The position numbers were made by a program, and so were the translations under genes. Shown piece by piece: positions 18,304-28,001 of a stretch of 64,000 bases of DNA (positions are counted from its first letter, which is position 1; each line of letters starts with the position of its first letter). The DNA lies in NCBI RefSeq assembly GCF_005886145.1, contig NZ_CP040504.1, positions 124,001 through 188,000 on the forward strand, given 5' to 3'. Source of the stretch: Neisseria sp. oral taxon 014 str. F0314 (GTDB lineage Bacteria > Pseudomonadota > Gammaproteobacteria > Burkholderiales > Neisseriaceae). The notes under the pieces were generated by a model. The model did no database searches. It had not been told where the DNA came from and saw nothing but the letters and a program-made list of their open reading frames with translations.

Positions 18304-19584
18304 ATGCAAAATTCTGATTTCAATAAAAAAACGCTGCTACATACAGGCAGATGGCTTATCAAAATTTCCGTTTTGCCCATGTTTTGCCTGTTGTCCATGC
18401 AAACCGCGGCCGCGATAGAGTTGAGGGACATCCTTAAAGCATCTTTGCTGAACGACCCTTCAGTATTGGAAGCCAAAGCAACGGAAGATTCGGCGAAGAG
18501 TACGACCAAGGCGACCCGCGCCCGCCATTATCCGGTGTTGACGCTGACGGGCGTCCAAGTATTGAAGCAGGATAACAAATATTCCAGTAACGACCGCGAA
18601 AACGGAATAGGCGTGCGCGGTTCGATGAACCTCTATTCTTGGGGCGGCATCCAAGCCGCCGTGCGCCGCGATAAGAGCAAGGAAGAATATTTCAAATACA
18701 AATATTTTGAAACACAGGAACAATTGGGCAGCGAAATAGGCAAGTTGTATTTGAATGCACTGCGTGCCAAAGAAATGCTGCTCATCAACCGTAAAAGCTT
18801 AGTGCGACACAATAATCTGCTTAAAGATTTGAATGTTATCGTGAAATACGATGGCGGGCGCCGTTCCGAGCTGATAGAAGCCCGTGCCCGCCAACTTCAG
18901 GTCGAAACAGCCATATCCCAACAGCAGCGCACAATGGAGTTGGCCCTCAGCCGGTTGTCGCGCTATACGGGTAGAAAATTGGGTTCTTCCGATTTACAGG
19001 ACCCGTTCAAAAGCGAAACCGCTTCATCTCTGATTAAAAATTACAAATCATCCGACGGTAAACTGAGTCCCTCCTATCTAGCACAAAGAGCCGAGCAGGA
19101 AAGTGTAAAAGGAGAGTTGGCCGTATCCAAATCTGAACGTCTGCCGGCCTTCAATTTGGAAGGCGTGGCGGGCAAAGAAAGCAAACAGCTCTATGTCAAT
19201 ATGGCGTGGAATGTGTTGGATATTGCGGCGCGCCACAATGTGCAAAAAAATGCACATGCTTTAGTCGCTGCAGAAGCCAAGTCCGAACAAATATTGCGTG
19301 ATTCAAGTGAAAAGGCACAGACGGCCGAAATAGACATGATGCAGAGCGAACAGCGTGCCGACATTACTGCACAACATATCGAAGCCCAAAAAGACGTAGT
19401 CAAAACTTACGAACTACAATTCAAAATCGCCCGCCGTACATTAACGGACGTCCTTGGCGCCTATAACGAATTGTCGAGTATCGAACAGGAAAACGTTACT
19501 GCGCACAACGATTTTAGGGACGCTGCGCTGGATTATCTGGTAGCGCAATCCCAAATGGCCGTTTGGGCAGGGATAAAGAAATAA
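18304..19584 (+). CDS. TolC/LapE-type outer-membrane component of a type I secretion system
   Basis: About 426 residues. A basic N-terminus with hydrophobic segment (WLIKISVLPMFCLLSMQTAAA) precedes IELRDILKASLLNDPSVLEA, the usual first helix of TolC-family proteins. Alternating coiled-coil helices and short strands follow, including ARHYPVLTLTGV and LYSWGG. It should trimerise into an outer-membrane channel-tunnel. It is the first gene of a three-gene operon with an ABC exporter 36 bases downstream. A GTG at 18295 is an alternative start; neither has a clear RBS. It resembles the AggA/LapE exporter type, which pairs with LapB-like ATPases. Confidence 0.85.
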   Translation: MQNSDFNKKTLLHTGRWLIKISVLPMFCLLSMQTAAAIELRDILKASLLNDPSVLEAKATEDSAKSTTKATRARHYPVLTLTGVQVLKQDNKYSSNDRENGIGVRGSMNLYSWGGIQAAVRRDKSKEEYFKYKYFETQEQLGSEIGKLYLNALRAKEMLLINRKSLVRHNNLLKDLNVIVKYDGGRRSELIEARARQLQVETAISQQQRTMELALSRLSRYTGRKLGSSDLQDPFKSETASSLIKNYKSSDGKLSPSYLAQRAEQESVKGELAVSKSERLPAFNLEGVAGKESKQLYVNMAWNVLDIAARHNVQKNAHALVAAEAKSEQILRDSSEKAQTAEIDMMQSEQRADITAQHIEAQKDVVKTYELQFKIARRTLTDVLGAYNELSSIEQENVTAHNDFRDAALDYLVAQSQMAVWAGIKK

Positions 19585-19620
19585 GTCATAAATCCATAAT
19601 CATTACGCGAAATAATTATC

Positions 19621-21828
19621 ATGAAAGCCATAATTGAACATGTTGCGTTAGTCACCCGTCTGCTGGGTGCGCCTGTGTCCGAAGCGGCACTGTCGGCAGA
19701 GGTGGTTCGGGATAAGAAGCTCAATGTCAACTATCACTCTTTGACCGAAGTACTGCGCAGTCACGGTTTTGAGAATACTTTGTCCAAACGTAGTCTGGAA
19801 GATATTCCGTCTTTGGCCGTACCGGTGCTGGCAATCCTTCATAATGAAGAGGCTGCGGTCATTACAAAAATCGAAGGTGCAGGTAAGGATAGAAAATACC
19901 ATATCAGACAGGTAGACGGTTTGGAACAGGAGCTTGATCATGCCCAGTTGTCCGTTCTCTATTTAGGTTATTGCTGGTTTATCAAGCCTAAAATGGTTTC
20001 GGACAACCGTTCGGAGCTGCCGGAATATCACCTGCCGAAAGCATGGTTTTGGAAAGTCATTTGGCGTTTCCGCGGTTACTATTATCAAGTCATTCTGGCA
20101 ACTATCATCATCAACTTTCTCGCATTAGTCAGCTCGCTGTATGTGATGAATGTATACGACCGTGTTATTCCGAATCAAGCTTATGAAACATTGTGGGTTT
20201 TGAGTATCGGTGTCGTATTGGCGATTTTATTCGAATTTGCCGCAAAAATGATTCGAGGCCACTTGACGGATATTGCAGGTAAAAAAGCGGATTTGATTAT
20301 CAGTTCTGCACTATTCCGTCGAGTCATGGCATTACGTTTGGCTGACCGTCCCGCATCCTCTGGTTCTTATGCAAACAATTTGCGCGAATTTGAATCGGTA
20401 CGTGATTTTATGACCAGTGCCAGTTTGCTGACTTTGGTAGATTTGCCGTTTCTGCTTTTATTCATTACCGTCATCGGTATTGTTGGTGGTAAATTGGCTT
20501 TAGTTCCTCTTATTATTATTCCTATTGTGGTAATTGTGGGGTTGTTGGTACAGCGCCCATTGTCCCGTTATATCAATGAATCAATGAAGGAAAGCTCGCA
20601 GCGTTCCGGTTTGGCAGTCGAAGCCATTGAAGGTATTGAGACCCTGAAAACCAACAATGCGACTTCTTGGGCACAACAACGTTGGGACGAATACACGGCA
20701 AAAACCTCCGCCTCGTCCATTAAAGTTAAAGATACCAGTAACTTGATGGTTAACTTTGCCGTTGCCATGCAACAGTTGAATACAGTGTTTCTAGTATTGG
20801 TTGGCACTTATCTGATTCATGCCGAAAATACGGCGGAGCGCATTACGATGGGTGCATTGATTGCTTCAGTGATTTTGTCCGGACGGGCATTGGCTCCGTT
20901 GGCACAAATTGCCGGTCTGGCGACTCGTTTCCAGCAAGCCAAACTGGCTTTGCAGGGAGTGAATGATATCGTATCCCGCCCTATTGAACGTAGTCCGGAA
21001 CGCAAATATATTACATTGGATAATGTTCAGGGTGCGATTACATTTGAGAATGTTTCGTTCAAGTACCAGCAGGATTCTAGTTCCGCCGTCAGCGATTTGC
21101 GGATTACCATCAGGCCGGGTGAAAAAGTCGGTATTTTGGGACGCATTGGTAGCGGTAAAAGTACCATGCTGAAACTAGCAAGTGGCCTGTATGACACTGA
21201 AAAAGGTAATGTTACTTTGGATGGTGTCGATATGCGGCAGTTGGATCCGAATTTCCTACGTAATCAAGTCGTTCTGTTGAGTCAGGCTCCCCGTTTGTTT
21301 TTAGGCACGTTGCGTGAGAACATGGATTTGGCGCGTACTGACGGCTATTCGACTGATCAGGATTTGCTAGTGGCTTTAAAACGTTTCGGTTTGGACAAAA
21401 TCATCCGCAACCACCCGCGCGGTTTGGATATGCCGTTGGGTGAGGACGGTTTGGGTTTGTCGGGAGGGCAGAAACAGATTATTGCTTTGGCGCGTATGAC
21501 ATTGCGTGATCCGCGCGTGGTATTACTGGATGAACCTACGACCAGCCTTGACCAAGCAACCGAACGTATCGCACTGAATGCTATCGCCCAATGGGGCAGA
21601 GACCGCACGATGTTGTTGGTTACCCACCGCCCGCAGGTTTTACAGATTGTTAATCGAATTATTGTTATGGACAACGGTAAAGTTGTGATGGATGGCCCGC
21701 GTGATTTGGTATTGCAGAATCTGATGCAAAGTGAACAACAAAATAGGGCAAAACAGCAGGCCAACCATCCTGCCGTACAGCAAAATACGCAGGCTCAGCC
21801 TACAAAAGCGGCGTCAGCCAACAGTTAG
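19621..21828 (+). CDS. LapB-type type I secretion ABC transporter (permease/ATPase)
   Basis: The 735-residue inner-membrane exporter has an N-terminal C39-like domain (1-125), a six-helix region (about 155-440) and an ATPase domain. Walker A is GRIGSGKST (507-515), signature LSGGQ (613-617) and Walker B VVLLDEP (633-639). The N-terminal domain lacks the catalytic Cys of processing peptidases, so it is a degenerate docking domain. It should not cleave double-glycine leaders. The layout matches LapB/LssB exporters of large adhesins or RTX proteins. The C-terminal tail is Gln/Ala-rich. No substrate gene is adjacent. Confidence 0.88.
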   Translation: MKAIIEHVALVTRLLGAPVSEAALSAEVVRDKKLNVNYHSLTEVLRSHGFENTLSKRSLEDIPSLAVPVLAILHNEEAAVITKIEGAGKDRKYHIRQVDGLEQELDHAQLSVLYLGYCWFIKPKMVSDNRSELPEYHLPKAWFWKVIWRFRGYYYQVILATIIINFLALVSSLYVMNVYDRVIPNQAYETLWVLSIGVVLAILFEFAAKMIRGHLTDIAGKKADLIISSALFRRVMALRLADRPASSGSYANNLREFESVRDFMTSASLLTLVDLPFLLLFITVIGIVGGKLALVPLIIIPIVVIVGLLVQRPLSRYINESMKESSQRSGLAVEAIEGIETLKTNNATSWAQQRWDEYTAKTSASSIKVKDTSNLMVNFAVAMQQLNTVFLVLVGTYLIHAENTAERITMGALIASVILSGRALAPLAQIAGLATRFQQAKLALQGVNDIVSRPIERSPERKYITLDNVQGAITFENVSFKYQQDSSSAVSDLRITIRPGEKVGILGRIGSGKSTMLKLASGLYDTEKGNVTLDGVDMRQLDPNFLRNQVVLLSQAPRLFLGTLRENMDLARTDGYSTDQDLLVALKRFGLDKIIRNHPRGLDMPLGEDGLGLSGGQKQIIALARMTLRDPRVVLLDEPTTSLDQATERIALNAIAQWGRDRTMLLVTHRPQVLQIVNRIIVMDNGKVVMDGPRDLVLQNLMQSEQQNRAKQQANHPAVQQNTQAQPTKAASANS

Positions 21829-21849
21829 ATTTGCCTATTCATAATAAAA

Positions 21850-21868
21850 GGCCGTTTCAGACGGCCTC
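21850..21868 (+). repeat. Overlapping half-DUS palindrome in the secretion operon
   Basis: GGCCGTTTCAGACGGCC lies in the 72-base gap between the ABC and adaptor genes. It is the only DUS-like word within the operon. Confidence 0.4.
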
Positions 21869-21900
21869 CAATAAAATAACCCATCATAAGGTTCATCATT

Positions 21901-23130
21901 ATGAGCAGTGAAAACAACGTCAAATCTAAGGATTTGCATTTAATTAACGACTTGAATGCCGCTTTGCAGAAGGAAAAGCACAGCGGTCAGTTTTGGGTCA
22001 TTATCCTGTTTTTCATTTTTTTAGTCGTGTTCGTGATTTGGGCGTACAACAGTCCGATTGAAGAAGTAACACGTGGTCAGGGGAACGTTATTCCGAGCAG
22101 TCGGGAACAGGTCGTGCAGAGCCTTGATCCGGGCATTATCACTGAGATACTGGTCAAAGAAGGCGATATTGTTGAAAAAGGTCAAGTGTTGTTGAAACTT
22201 GATGATACCCGTAGTTCGGCGGTATTGCGTGAGAGTGAAGCCAAGGTCCAAAACCTTGAGGCCATGATTGCCCGTTTGAAAGCAGAGGCTTATGGTAAAG
22301 AATTGAGTTTCCCGAAAAATGTCAGCAACGAGTTGCGTCAGCGTGAACATGCAGCTTATGTCGCACGCCGTCGTGCCGTTACCGATGCGGTCAGCAGTCT
22401 GACTGCAAGCAAGGCCGCGCTGGATAAGGAAATTGAAATTACTGCGCCGATGGTAGCTCAAGGGGTAGTATCGGAAGTAGAATTATTGCGTATGCGCCGC
22501 CAATCCAGCGAGCTTACTTTGCAGATTACAGAGCGACGGAACCGTTATATGGCTGATGCCAATAATGAATTGGTACAGGCAGAATCTGAATTGGCGCAGG
22601 CTAAAGAAAATATGGCTATGCGGGCCGACCCTGTTGATCGTTCCCAAATCCGTGCACCAATGCGCGGCATCGTAAAAGATATTCAGATTAATACGGTAGG
22701 TGGCGTAGTGAATGTCGGCCAGGATATTATGCAGATTGTACCTTTGGACGACAAACTGCTGGTTGAGGCATATATCCGGCCCCAAGATGTTGCATTTATC
22801 CGCCCGGGTTTGCCTGCCGTGGTAAAAGTCAGTGCGTATGATTATTCGATATATGGTGGTTTGAATGGAAAGGTAACTTTAATCAGTCCCGATACAGTTA
22901 GTAATTCAATGCAGAATCGGGCTAATGATTTGAAATTAGATCCGAATCAAGTTTATTACCGTATTTTGGTGCAGACTACGTCTAACAGTTTGAAAGACAA
23001 AAACGGTAAGGAAATGCCGATTATTCCGGGTATGGTGGCAACGGTTGATGTGAAGACCGGTGAAAAAACTGTATTCCAATACCTTATCAAGCCGATTACC
23101 CGCATGAAACAGGCGTTGAGCGAACGCTGA
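21901..23130 (+). CDS. HlyD/LapC-type membrane fusion protein of the type I secretion system
   Basis: The 409-residue periplasmic adaptor has one N-terminal membrane anchor (WVIILFFIFLVVFVIWAY, about 31-48). A biotinyl-lipoyl half-motif follows (GIITEILVKEGDIVEKGQVL, about 78-97), then a long coiled coil (105-245). The second lipoyl half and beta-barrel (SQIRAPMRGIVKDI, then IIPGMVATVDVKTGEKTVFQ) close it. It bridges the ABC exporter and the TolC-like channel. It is the last gene of the operon, followed by a DUS hairpin convergent with glnD. Confidence 0.9.
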   Translation: MSSENNVKSKDLHLINDLNAALQKEKHSGQFWVIILFFIFLVVFVIWAYNSPIEEVTRGQGNVIPSSREQVVQSLDPGIITEILVKEGDIVEKGQVLLKLDDTRSSAVLRESEAKVQNLEAMIARLKAEAYGKELSFPKNVSNELRQREHAAYVARRRAVTDAVSSLTASKAALDKEIEITAPMVAQGVVSEVELLRMRRQSSELTLQITERRNRYMADANNELVQAESELAQAKENMAMRADPVDRSQIRAPMRGIVKDIQINTVGGVVNVGQDIMQIVPLDDKLLVEAYIRPQDVAFIRPGLPAVVKVSAYDYSIYGGLNGKVTLISPDTVSNSMQNRANDLKLDPNQVYYRILVQTTSNSLKDKNGKEMPIIPGMVATVDVKTGEKTVFQYLIKPITRMKQALSER

Positions 23131-23148
23131 TTTTGATAGATTGAAGAT

Positions 23149-23183
23149 AGAGGCCGTCTGAAAAACACTTTCAGACGGCCTCT
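23149..23183. terminator. Bidirectional inverted-DUS terminator between the secretion operon and glnD
   Basis: AGAGGCCGTCTGAAA and its inverted copy lie between convergent genes. Confidence 0.7.
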
Positions 23184-23220
23184 AATCTATATTGGCTCCA
23201 GTGCAAAAAATTTGAAAGAT

Positions 23221-25788
23221 TTAGACATTGAGTTGTTCCAACAAAGCTTGTTTGAGTGCTGACTGATTTCTTGGATTTTCCAAGTCAGGGCTATAAATGA
23301 TGAAATTATCTTCAACCCGTTCACCCATTGTGGCAATTTTTGCGTAACGCAGGCTGACGTTTTTTGCGAAGAATACTTCGGCAAGATCGGCTAGTAGAAA
23401 TGTCCGGTTTACTGCCGTAATTTCAACGGTATACCAGTCAGAATAATCTTCGTCTCGGGTAATAGTAACACTTGGGGTAATCGGCATATACCGTCCGCGG
23501 CGGCTCAGTCGGTGGTTAGGTGCGGGTGGTTCTGTTGCAACGGTATATCCGTGGATAAAACTGTTTAACTCGGCTTCAAGGGCACTTTGGATATTGGGGT
23601 AGTCGCTTGGATGGTGGCAGGACGGTATTTGTACGATGAACGTATCTAATATGTAGTTGTGTTCAGTGATGAAAGCCCGTGCTGCCAGAATATCGAAACT
23701 ATGTCGGCTGAAAATACGGCATAGGCGTGCAAACAGCCGCGGGCCGTTTGGCATGAAAATCATGACTTGGAAAGTATCACTTTCAGGCAAAATGCGGCTG
23801 CGGATAAGCGGTGTTTCTATACCATGAACTAGATTGGCGGTATGCCATAATATTTCGCGCGTTTGATGACGGACGAAATAAGCGGAACCCAGCACATGCC
23901 ACAGTTTTTTCTGTTGGGCTTCGGGGGTACCAGTACGGCTGAGTAAATCTGCTGCTTCATGTTGGCGGCGGCTGAACACGGCATTCAAACTGCTTGCCCC
24001 ACCATTAAGATTGCGGGCGGCAGTATGAAACAGGGTTTCCAGCAAACTGGCTCGCCAGTTGTTCCAAAGTTTGGGATTCGTACCGCGTATATCGGCAATG
24101 GTCAGTAGATAAAGGGCGGTCAGACGTTTCTGCGTGCCGATTCGGCTACAGAAATTACTGATTACATCAGGGTCTTGTATGTCTTCTTTTTGGGCAACGG
24201 TAGACATTAAAAGATGATTTTCCACCAACCAGGCCAATAAATCACTTTCTTCTTGGGAAAGGAAATGGTCGGCGGCGAATTTTCTGGCATCGGCTACGCC
24301 CTGTAAGGAATGATTACCGCCGCGACCTTTGGCTATATCATGAAAAATGGCTGCCAGGTAGAGGATGTGTTGTTGCGGAAAAGACTGCATCAACGATGAG
24401 GCAAACGGATTTTCGTGACTACGTGCTTCTATGGCAAAACGCCGGATATTATGCAGCACAGTCAGGATATGGTCGTCCACCGGATAGATATGGAACAGGT
24501 CATGTTGCAGCAAGCCCGTAATTTTTTCCCATGCAGGCAGATACCGTCCCAATACGCCGTAGAGATTTAAAAAGCGCATGATATGGGTCAGACCTTCTCC
24601 GTGTTGGAAGAAACTGATGAACTGCCTACGGTTGTCCGGGTTGTTATAGAAATCGGGGCGGATATTACGGGTGGCCGACCACCATGCACGCAGAGTTTGC
24701 GGTTCGATGGAGGTAATGTCATTACGGCGTTGTAAAATTTGGATGATTTTGAAAATCTGAACCGGTTGGTTGTAAAAGATACGGATATCTTTTGCTGCGA
24801 CTTGATTGTTGATTTGGTAGTAATCGTCATTAATCGGGTGAGTGACGTGTTTAGGCTTGGGATGAATCCGGTTTTGCAGCATCGGCAGCAGGATGCCGTT
24901 GAGTTGTTTAACGGATTTGGTGGCGTGGTAAAAAATCCGCATCAGTTTTTCGCTCCGCTTCTGCGGTGTATCGTCATGTCTGACTATATGTTCGGCTACT
25001 TGATCCTGAAGGTCGAATACCAGCTTATCTTCGGCACGCTTGGCGTTGATATGTAGAGCGATACGGATAGCGGCGAGTGTTTTGTAACTGTGCGCCAATG
25101 TCGCCGCTTCTGCGCAAGTCAGGACATTCTGTCTGATAAGCGAAGAAATTTTGGTATCCAGCTCCTGCGCTTTAGCAATCCACAACATAGTATGTATGTC
25201 GCGCAACCCGCCCGGGCAGCTTTTGATATTCGGTTCCAACGCAGCTCCCGAGCCTTGGGATTTACTATGGCGCTGCTGCATTTCGACCAGCTTTGCTTCA
25301 ACAAAGGCGGCAATATCACGTTGTTTGTCGACACGGGTAAATGTTTCTTCTGCCAGTTTGCGATTGCCGCAAAGAAAGCGGGCTTCTAGAAAAGCCGTGT
25401 CGCCGCTAATATCTTCCCGAATACTGGCGCATAGTTCGTCGCAACTGCCGCTTTTTACAGACGGCATCAATTTGATGTCCCACAAAGTTTGGATAAATCC
25501 GGCGATTTTTTCCTGTTCGCTTTCCGAGATCGTGTCGGGTGCGACAATAGCCAAATCAATATCCGAGTAGGGATAAAGTTCTTTGCGTCCGAATCCGCCG
25601 GTTGCCAGCAGGCAAAGTCGGTCGGTATCGAAGATTTCCAGCCATAATTCGGTCAGCAAAGTTTCCACCGCATTACCATATTCTTTGAAAAATACGACAG
25701 GATTGTTTTTTTCTTGGTAGCGAGTGACTGTTTTTTGCCTTTGGTTGGAAAAATTTTCCAATATGTGCCGGATTTTTGCGGATACCAT
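23221..25788 (-). CDS. glnD: PII uridylyltransferase/uridylyl-removing enzyme GlnD
   Basis: The 855-residue bifunctional enzyme uridylylates or deuridylylates PII according to glutamine level. Domains in order are a nucleotidyltransferase ([19 protein letters not shown], about 65-83), a helical linker, an HD hydrolase domain ([16 protein letters not shown] in the middle) and two C-terminal ACT domains that sense glutamine. Length is normal. It is the last gene before a convergent DUS terminator and lies just downstream of the small XRE regulator on the same strand. Confidence 0.96.
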   Translation of the reverse strand: MVSAKIRHILENFSNQRQKTVTRYQEKNNPVVFFKEYGNAVETLLTELWLEIFDTDRLCLLATGGFGRKELYPYSDIDLAIVAPDTISESEQEKIAGFIQTLWDIKLMPSVKSGSCDELCASIREDISGDTAFLEARFLCGNRKLAEETFTRVDKQRDIAAFVEAKLVEMQQRHSKSQGSGAALEPNIKSCPGGLRDIHTMLWIAKAQELDTKISSLIRQNVLTCAEAATLAHSYKTLAAIRIALHINAKRAEDKLVFDLQDQVAEHIVRHDDTPQKRSEKLMRIFYHATKSVKQLNGILLPMLQNRIHPKPKHVTHPINDDYYQINNQVAAKDIRIFYNQPVQIFKIIQILQRRNDITSIEPQTLRAWWSATRNIRPDFYNNPDNRRQFISFFQHGEGLTHIMRFLNLYGVLGRYLPAWEKITGLLQHDLFHIYPVDDHILTVLHNIRRFAIEARSHENPFASSLMQSFPQQHILYLAAIFHDIAKGRGGNHSLQGVADARKFAADHFLSQEESDLLAWLVENHLLMSTVAQKEDIQDPDVISNFCSRIGTQKRLTALYLLTIADIRGTNPKLWNNWRASLLETLFHTAARNLNGGASSLNAVFSRRQHEAADLLSRTGTPEAQQKKLWHVLGSAYFVRHQTREILWHTANLVHGIETPLIRSRILPESDTFQVMIFMPNGPRLFARLCRIFSRHSFDILAARAFITEHNYILDTFIVQIPSCHHPSDYPNIQSALEAELNSFIHGYTVATEPPAPNHRLSRRGRYMPITPSVTITRDEDYSDWYTVEITAVNRTFLLADLAEVFFAKNVSLRYAKIATMGERVEDNFIIYSPDLENPRNQSALKQALLEQLNV

Positions 25789-25806
25789 AAATTATTCTCA
25801 AACGGT

Positions 25807-26094
25807 TCAGACGGCCGGTTCGGACATTTGCCGTAATAATTGCTGCGGAGGCAGCAGCAATTGATACGGGGCAATTTGCAGTGCTATTGCAATTTTTTCG
25901 ATATTGGAAAGCGCGACATTCCAGCGTTTGCGTTCGACAGCGGAAATATAAGTCCTATCCAGACCGCATTGTCTGGCAAGTTCTTCCTGCGACCAGCCTT
26001 TTCCCACGCGGAAAACGCGCATATTATAGGCCAGCACCGCACGCAGGTCGTGTTCGTCAGGCAGAGTGTCTGGCAAGGTCAGTTTGCTGCTCAT
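25807..26094 (-). CDS. Small XRE-type helix-turn-helix regulator
   Basis: The 95-residue protein (ATG at 26094, MSSKLTLPDTLPDEHDL) has a Cro/C1 domain: NMRVFRVGKGWSQEELARQ, then CGLDRTYISAVERKRWNV and IEKIAIALQI. It resembles restriction-modification controller proteins in the recognition segment, but no methylase or nuclease is near. It precedes glnD by 18 bases and is probably co-transcribed with it. The target is unknown. The long open frame upstream (to 26325) reads through the sRNA region and is not a real extension. Confidence 0.83.
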   Translation of the reverse strand: MSSKLTLPDTLPDEHDLRAVLAYNMRVFRVGKGWSQEELARQCGLDRTYISAVERKRWNVALSNIEKIAIALQIAPYQLLLPPQQLLRQMSEPAV

Positions 26095-26156
26095 GATTAA
26101 TCCTAATGTATTTGCTATTACGGATTTTAATTCACGTTTGAATAAAATAAAAGGGT

Positions 26157-26187
26157 AAAAAAAAGGGGTGGCCGAACAGCCACACCC
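26157..26187 (-). terminator. Intrinsic terminator of the small RNA
   Basis: GGGTGTGGCTGTTCGGCCACCCC-type stem on the minus strand, followed by eight T. Confidence 0.8.
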
Positions 26188-26318
26188 AAACACACACACA
26201 TCAAGAGGAAAGAGATAAGTAATGAAAGCTACTTCACAATCAATACAACATAAACAATATTGCTGCAACAGACTAATGGCAAAACACCTAGCAGGGCAGC
26301 AATGTCTGAAACTCAATG
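26157..26318 (-). ncRNA. Probable FNR-activated small RNA (AniS-like)
   Basis: An FNR box and -10 predict a start near 26318 on the minus strand. A G+C-rich hairpin with eight T at 26187-26157 predicts the end, giving about 160 bases. No credible ORF lies within. From memory, meningococcal AniS, an Hfq-dependent, FNR-induced sRNA, sits beside the XRE-glnD pair, so synteny supports orthology. The last 20 bases before the hairpin are C/U- and GU-rich. Confidence 0.62.
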
Positions 26319-26324
26319 ATGGCA

Positions 26325-26365
26325 ATTATAAATGAAAATCGCTCTTGAGCTTTGATACAGGTCAA
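26325..26365 (-). promoter_or_regulatory. FNR-dependent class II promoter
   Basis: TTGACCTGTATCAA (26352-26365 read on the minus strand) is an FNR palindrome with one deviation. TATAAT lies at 26325-26330. The box centre is about 41 bases upstream of the predicted start, the class II position. Confidence 0.72.
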
Positions 26366-26474
26366 CTTCCCTATTATTTGTAAAATAAATTTATATAATA
26401 AAAAAAACAAATAAAGATGGTTTTGTAGAAAATGTGACGAAAGGCCGTCTGAAAATGGAAAAGCCTTGTTTTAC

Positions 26475-26504
26475 TTGAGTCTGCCGTAAAATTCAACGTA
26501 CAAT
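26475..26504 (+). promoter_or_regulatory. Possible sigma-70 promoter of hda
   Basis: TTGAGT, an 18-base spacer and TACAAT lie about 33 bases before the GTG start. Confidence 0.45.
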
Positions 26505-26537
26505 GGAAACATCGTATTTTTCAGCCTGTTGACCTCC

Positions 26538-27206
26538 GTGAACCAGCTTATTTTCGATTTCGCTACCCGCGACTATCCGGGTTTTGATAAATTTCTCGGG
26601 ACATCGAATGCCGAACTGGTTTATGTCCTGCAAAACCGGCACGGGCAATTTATCTATGTGTGGGGCGAACAGGGTGCAGGGAAAAGTCATCTGCTTCAGG
26701 CCTGGGTCGCTCAGGCGCTGGGAATGGGGAAGAATGCGGTTTATATAGATGCCGCCACTTCCCCGTTGACGGAATCAGTCCTTGAAGCCGACTACCTCGC
26801 CATCGACCAAATCGAAAAACTGGGCAACGAAGAACAAGCCCTCCTGTTTGCCGTATTCAACCGCTTCCGCAACAGCGGCAAAGGCTTTCTGCTGTTAAGT
26901 TCCGAACACACGCCCCAACAGCTCGTCATCCGCGAAGACTTGCGCACCCGCATGGCGTACTGTCTCGTTTACGAAGTCAAACCCCTGACCGACCAAGAAA
27001 AAATCGACGCGCTCGTCAGCATGGCCGCGGCACGCCAAGTAACCATAGATCTCGAAATCTTCGAATACCTGCTTAACCACTGGCGGCGCGATATGGACAG
27101 TCTGATGCAGATGCTCGACACGCTGGACAACTACGCCGTCACCATGGGCAAACGCATCACTCTGCCGCTTCTGCGCCAGCTTCTGAAACAACAGGAAACC
27201 CAATGA
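26538..27206 (+). CDS. hda: DnaA regulatory inactivator Hda
   Basis: From the GTG at 26538 (MNQLIFDFATRDYPGF) the product is 222 residues. The opening QLIFDF is the clamp-binding motif that tethers Hda to the DNA polymerase sliding clamp. An AAA+ domain follows with Walker A WGEQGAGKSHLLQAW near residue 45 and the ADYLAIDQIEKL Walker B-like segment. Hda with the clamp stimulates DnaA-ATP hydrolysis to prevent over-initiation. It overlaps the HAD gene by four bases (ATGA). A TTG at 26529 is a possible alternative start. Confidence 0.87.
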   Translation: MNQLIFDFATRDYPGFDKFLGTSNAELVYVLQNRHGQFIYVWGEQGAGKSHLLQAWVAQALGMGKNAVYIDAATSPLTESVLEADYLAIDQIEKLGNEEQALLFAVFNRFRNSGKGFLLLSSEHTPQQLVIREDLRTRMAYCLVYEVKPLTDQEKIDALVSMAAARQVTIDLEIFEYLLNHWRRDMDSLMQMLDTLDNYAVTMGKRITLPLLRQLLKQQETQ

Positions 27207-27871
27207 AAAACCTCGCCATCTTCGACCTCGACAACACCCTCATCAACACCGATTCCGACCACTCTTGGCCGCAATACCTCATCAAAAAAGGGCTGGTTGA
27301 CGCTGCCGAAACCGAAGCGCAAAACGAAAAATTCTACCGTGACTACCAAAACGGCTGTCTCGACATCGATGCCTTCCTCAAATTCCACCTTGCCCCGCTC
27401 GCCCGTTACAGCAAAGAAGAGCTGGCGGAATTTCACCGCGAATTTATGGCGGAGTTCATCACACCCCACATCTCGCCCATGCAGCGTATGCTTGTGCAGA
27501 GCCACCAAATGGCCGGCGACGAAACCCTCGTTATCTCCTCGACCAACGAGTTCATCATCACCCCCATCTGCCACCTTTTTGGCATCACCAACATCATCGG
27601 CACCCAACTCGAAACCGGCGCCGACGGCCGCTACACCGGCAACTACATCGGCACGCCCAGCCTCAAGGAAGGCAAAATCACCCGCCTGAACCAATGGCTC
27701 GCCGAACGCGGCGAAACGCTCGAAAGCTATGGCAAAACCTATTTTTACAGCGACTCCAAAAACGACCTGCCGCTGCTGCGCCTCGTCAACGAACCTGTCG
27801 CCGTCAACCCCGATGCCGAGCTGGAACAAGAAGCCAAAGCAAAAGGTTGGCCGATATTAAACTTCAAATAA
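27203..27871 (+). CDS. HAD-IB family phosphatase (SerB-like)
   Basis: The 222-residue cytoplasmic protein has the HAD nucleophile motif IFDLDNTLINTDSD at residues 5-18, TLVISSTNEFI (motif II) and the KxD region YFYSDSKNDLPLL near 180. The cap region and length match the HAD-IB group around phosphoserine phosphatase. The substrate is unknown. The four-base overlap with hda implies translational coupling. Confidence 0.87.
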   Translation: MKNLAIFDLDNTLINTDSDHSWPQYLIKKGLVDAAETEAQNEKFYRDYQNGCLDIDAFLKFHLAPLARYSKEELAEFHREFMAEFITPHISPMQRMLVQSHQMAGDETLVISSTNEFIITPICHLFGITNIIGTQLETGADGRYTGNYIGTPSLKEGKITRLNQWLAERGETLESYGKTYFYSDSKNDLPLLRLVNEPVAVNPDAELEQEAKAKGWPILNFK

Positions 27872-27912
27872 TCAAAACCGCGCCCGTCACCCAAACGGGC
27901 GCAATACCGTAG

Positions 27913-27929
27913 CGTGGGCTTTGCCCACG
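27913..27929. repeat. Short palindrome CGTGGGC-TTT-GCCCACG
   Basis: A 7-bp perfect stem between the HAD and TonB-C genes, followed by a single GGTCGTCTGAA-type DUS at 27941. It could be a REP-like unit or a terminator without a T run. Confidence 0.45.
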
Positions 27930-28001
27930 GAAAACAAAAGGTCGTCTGAAAACAAACGGCAGCAAGTTGCTCGAAAAACTTTTCAAACAAGGAAAACAAT
28001 C

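Noticed and set aside
19621..20000. N-terminal domain of the type I secretion ATPase as processing peptidase for the double-glycine peptides
   Set aside because: The segment lacks the conserved catalytic Cys of C39 peptidases, so it is a degenerate docking domain. The exporter is more like LapB.
25807..26325. Long N-terminal extension of the XRE regulator
   Set aside because: The extension reads through the sRNA terminator and has Cys/Phe-rich random composition. The conserved protein starts at 26094.
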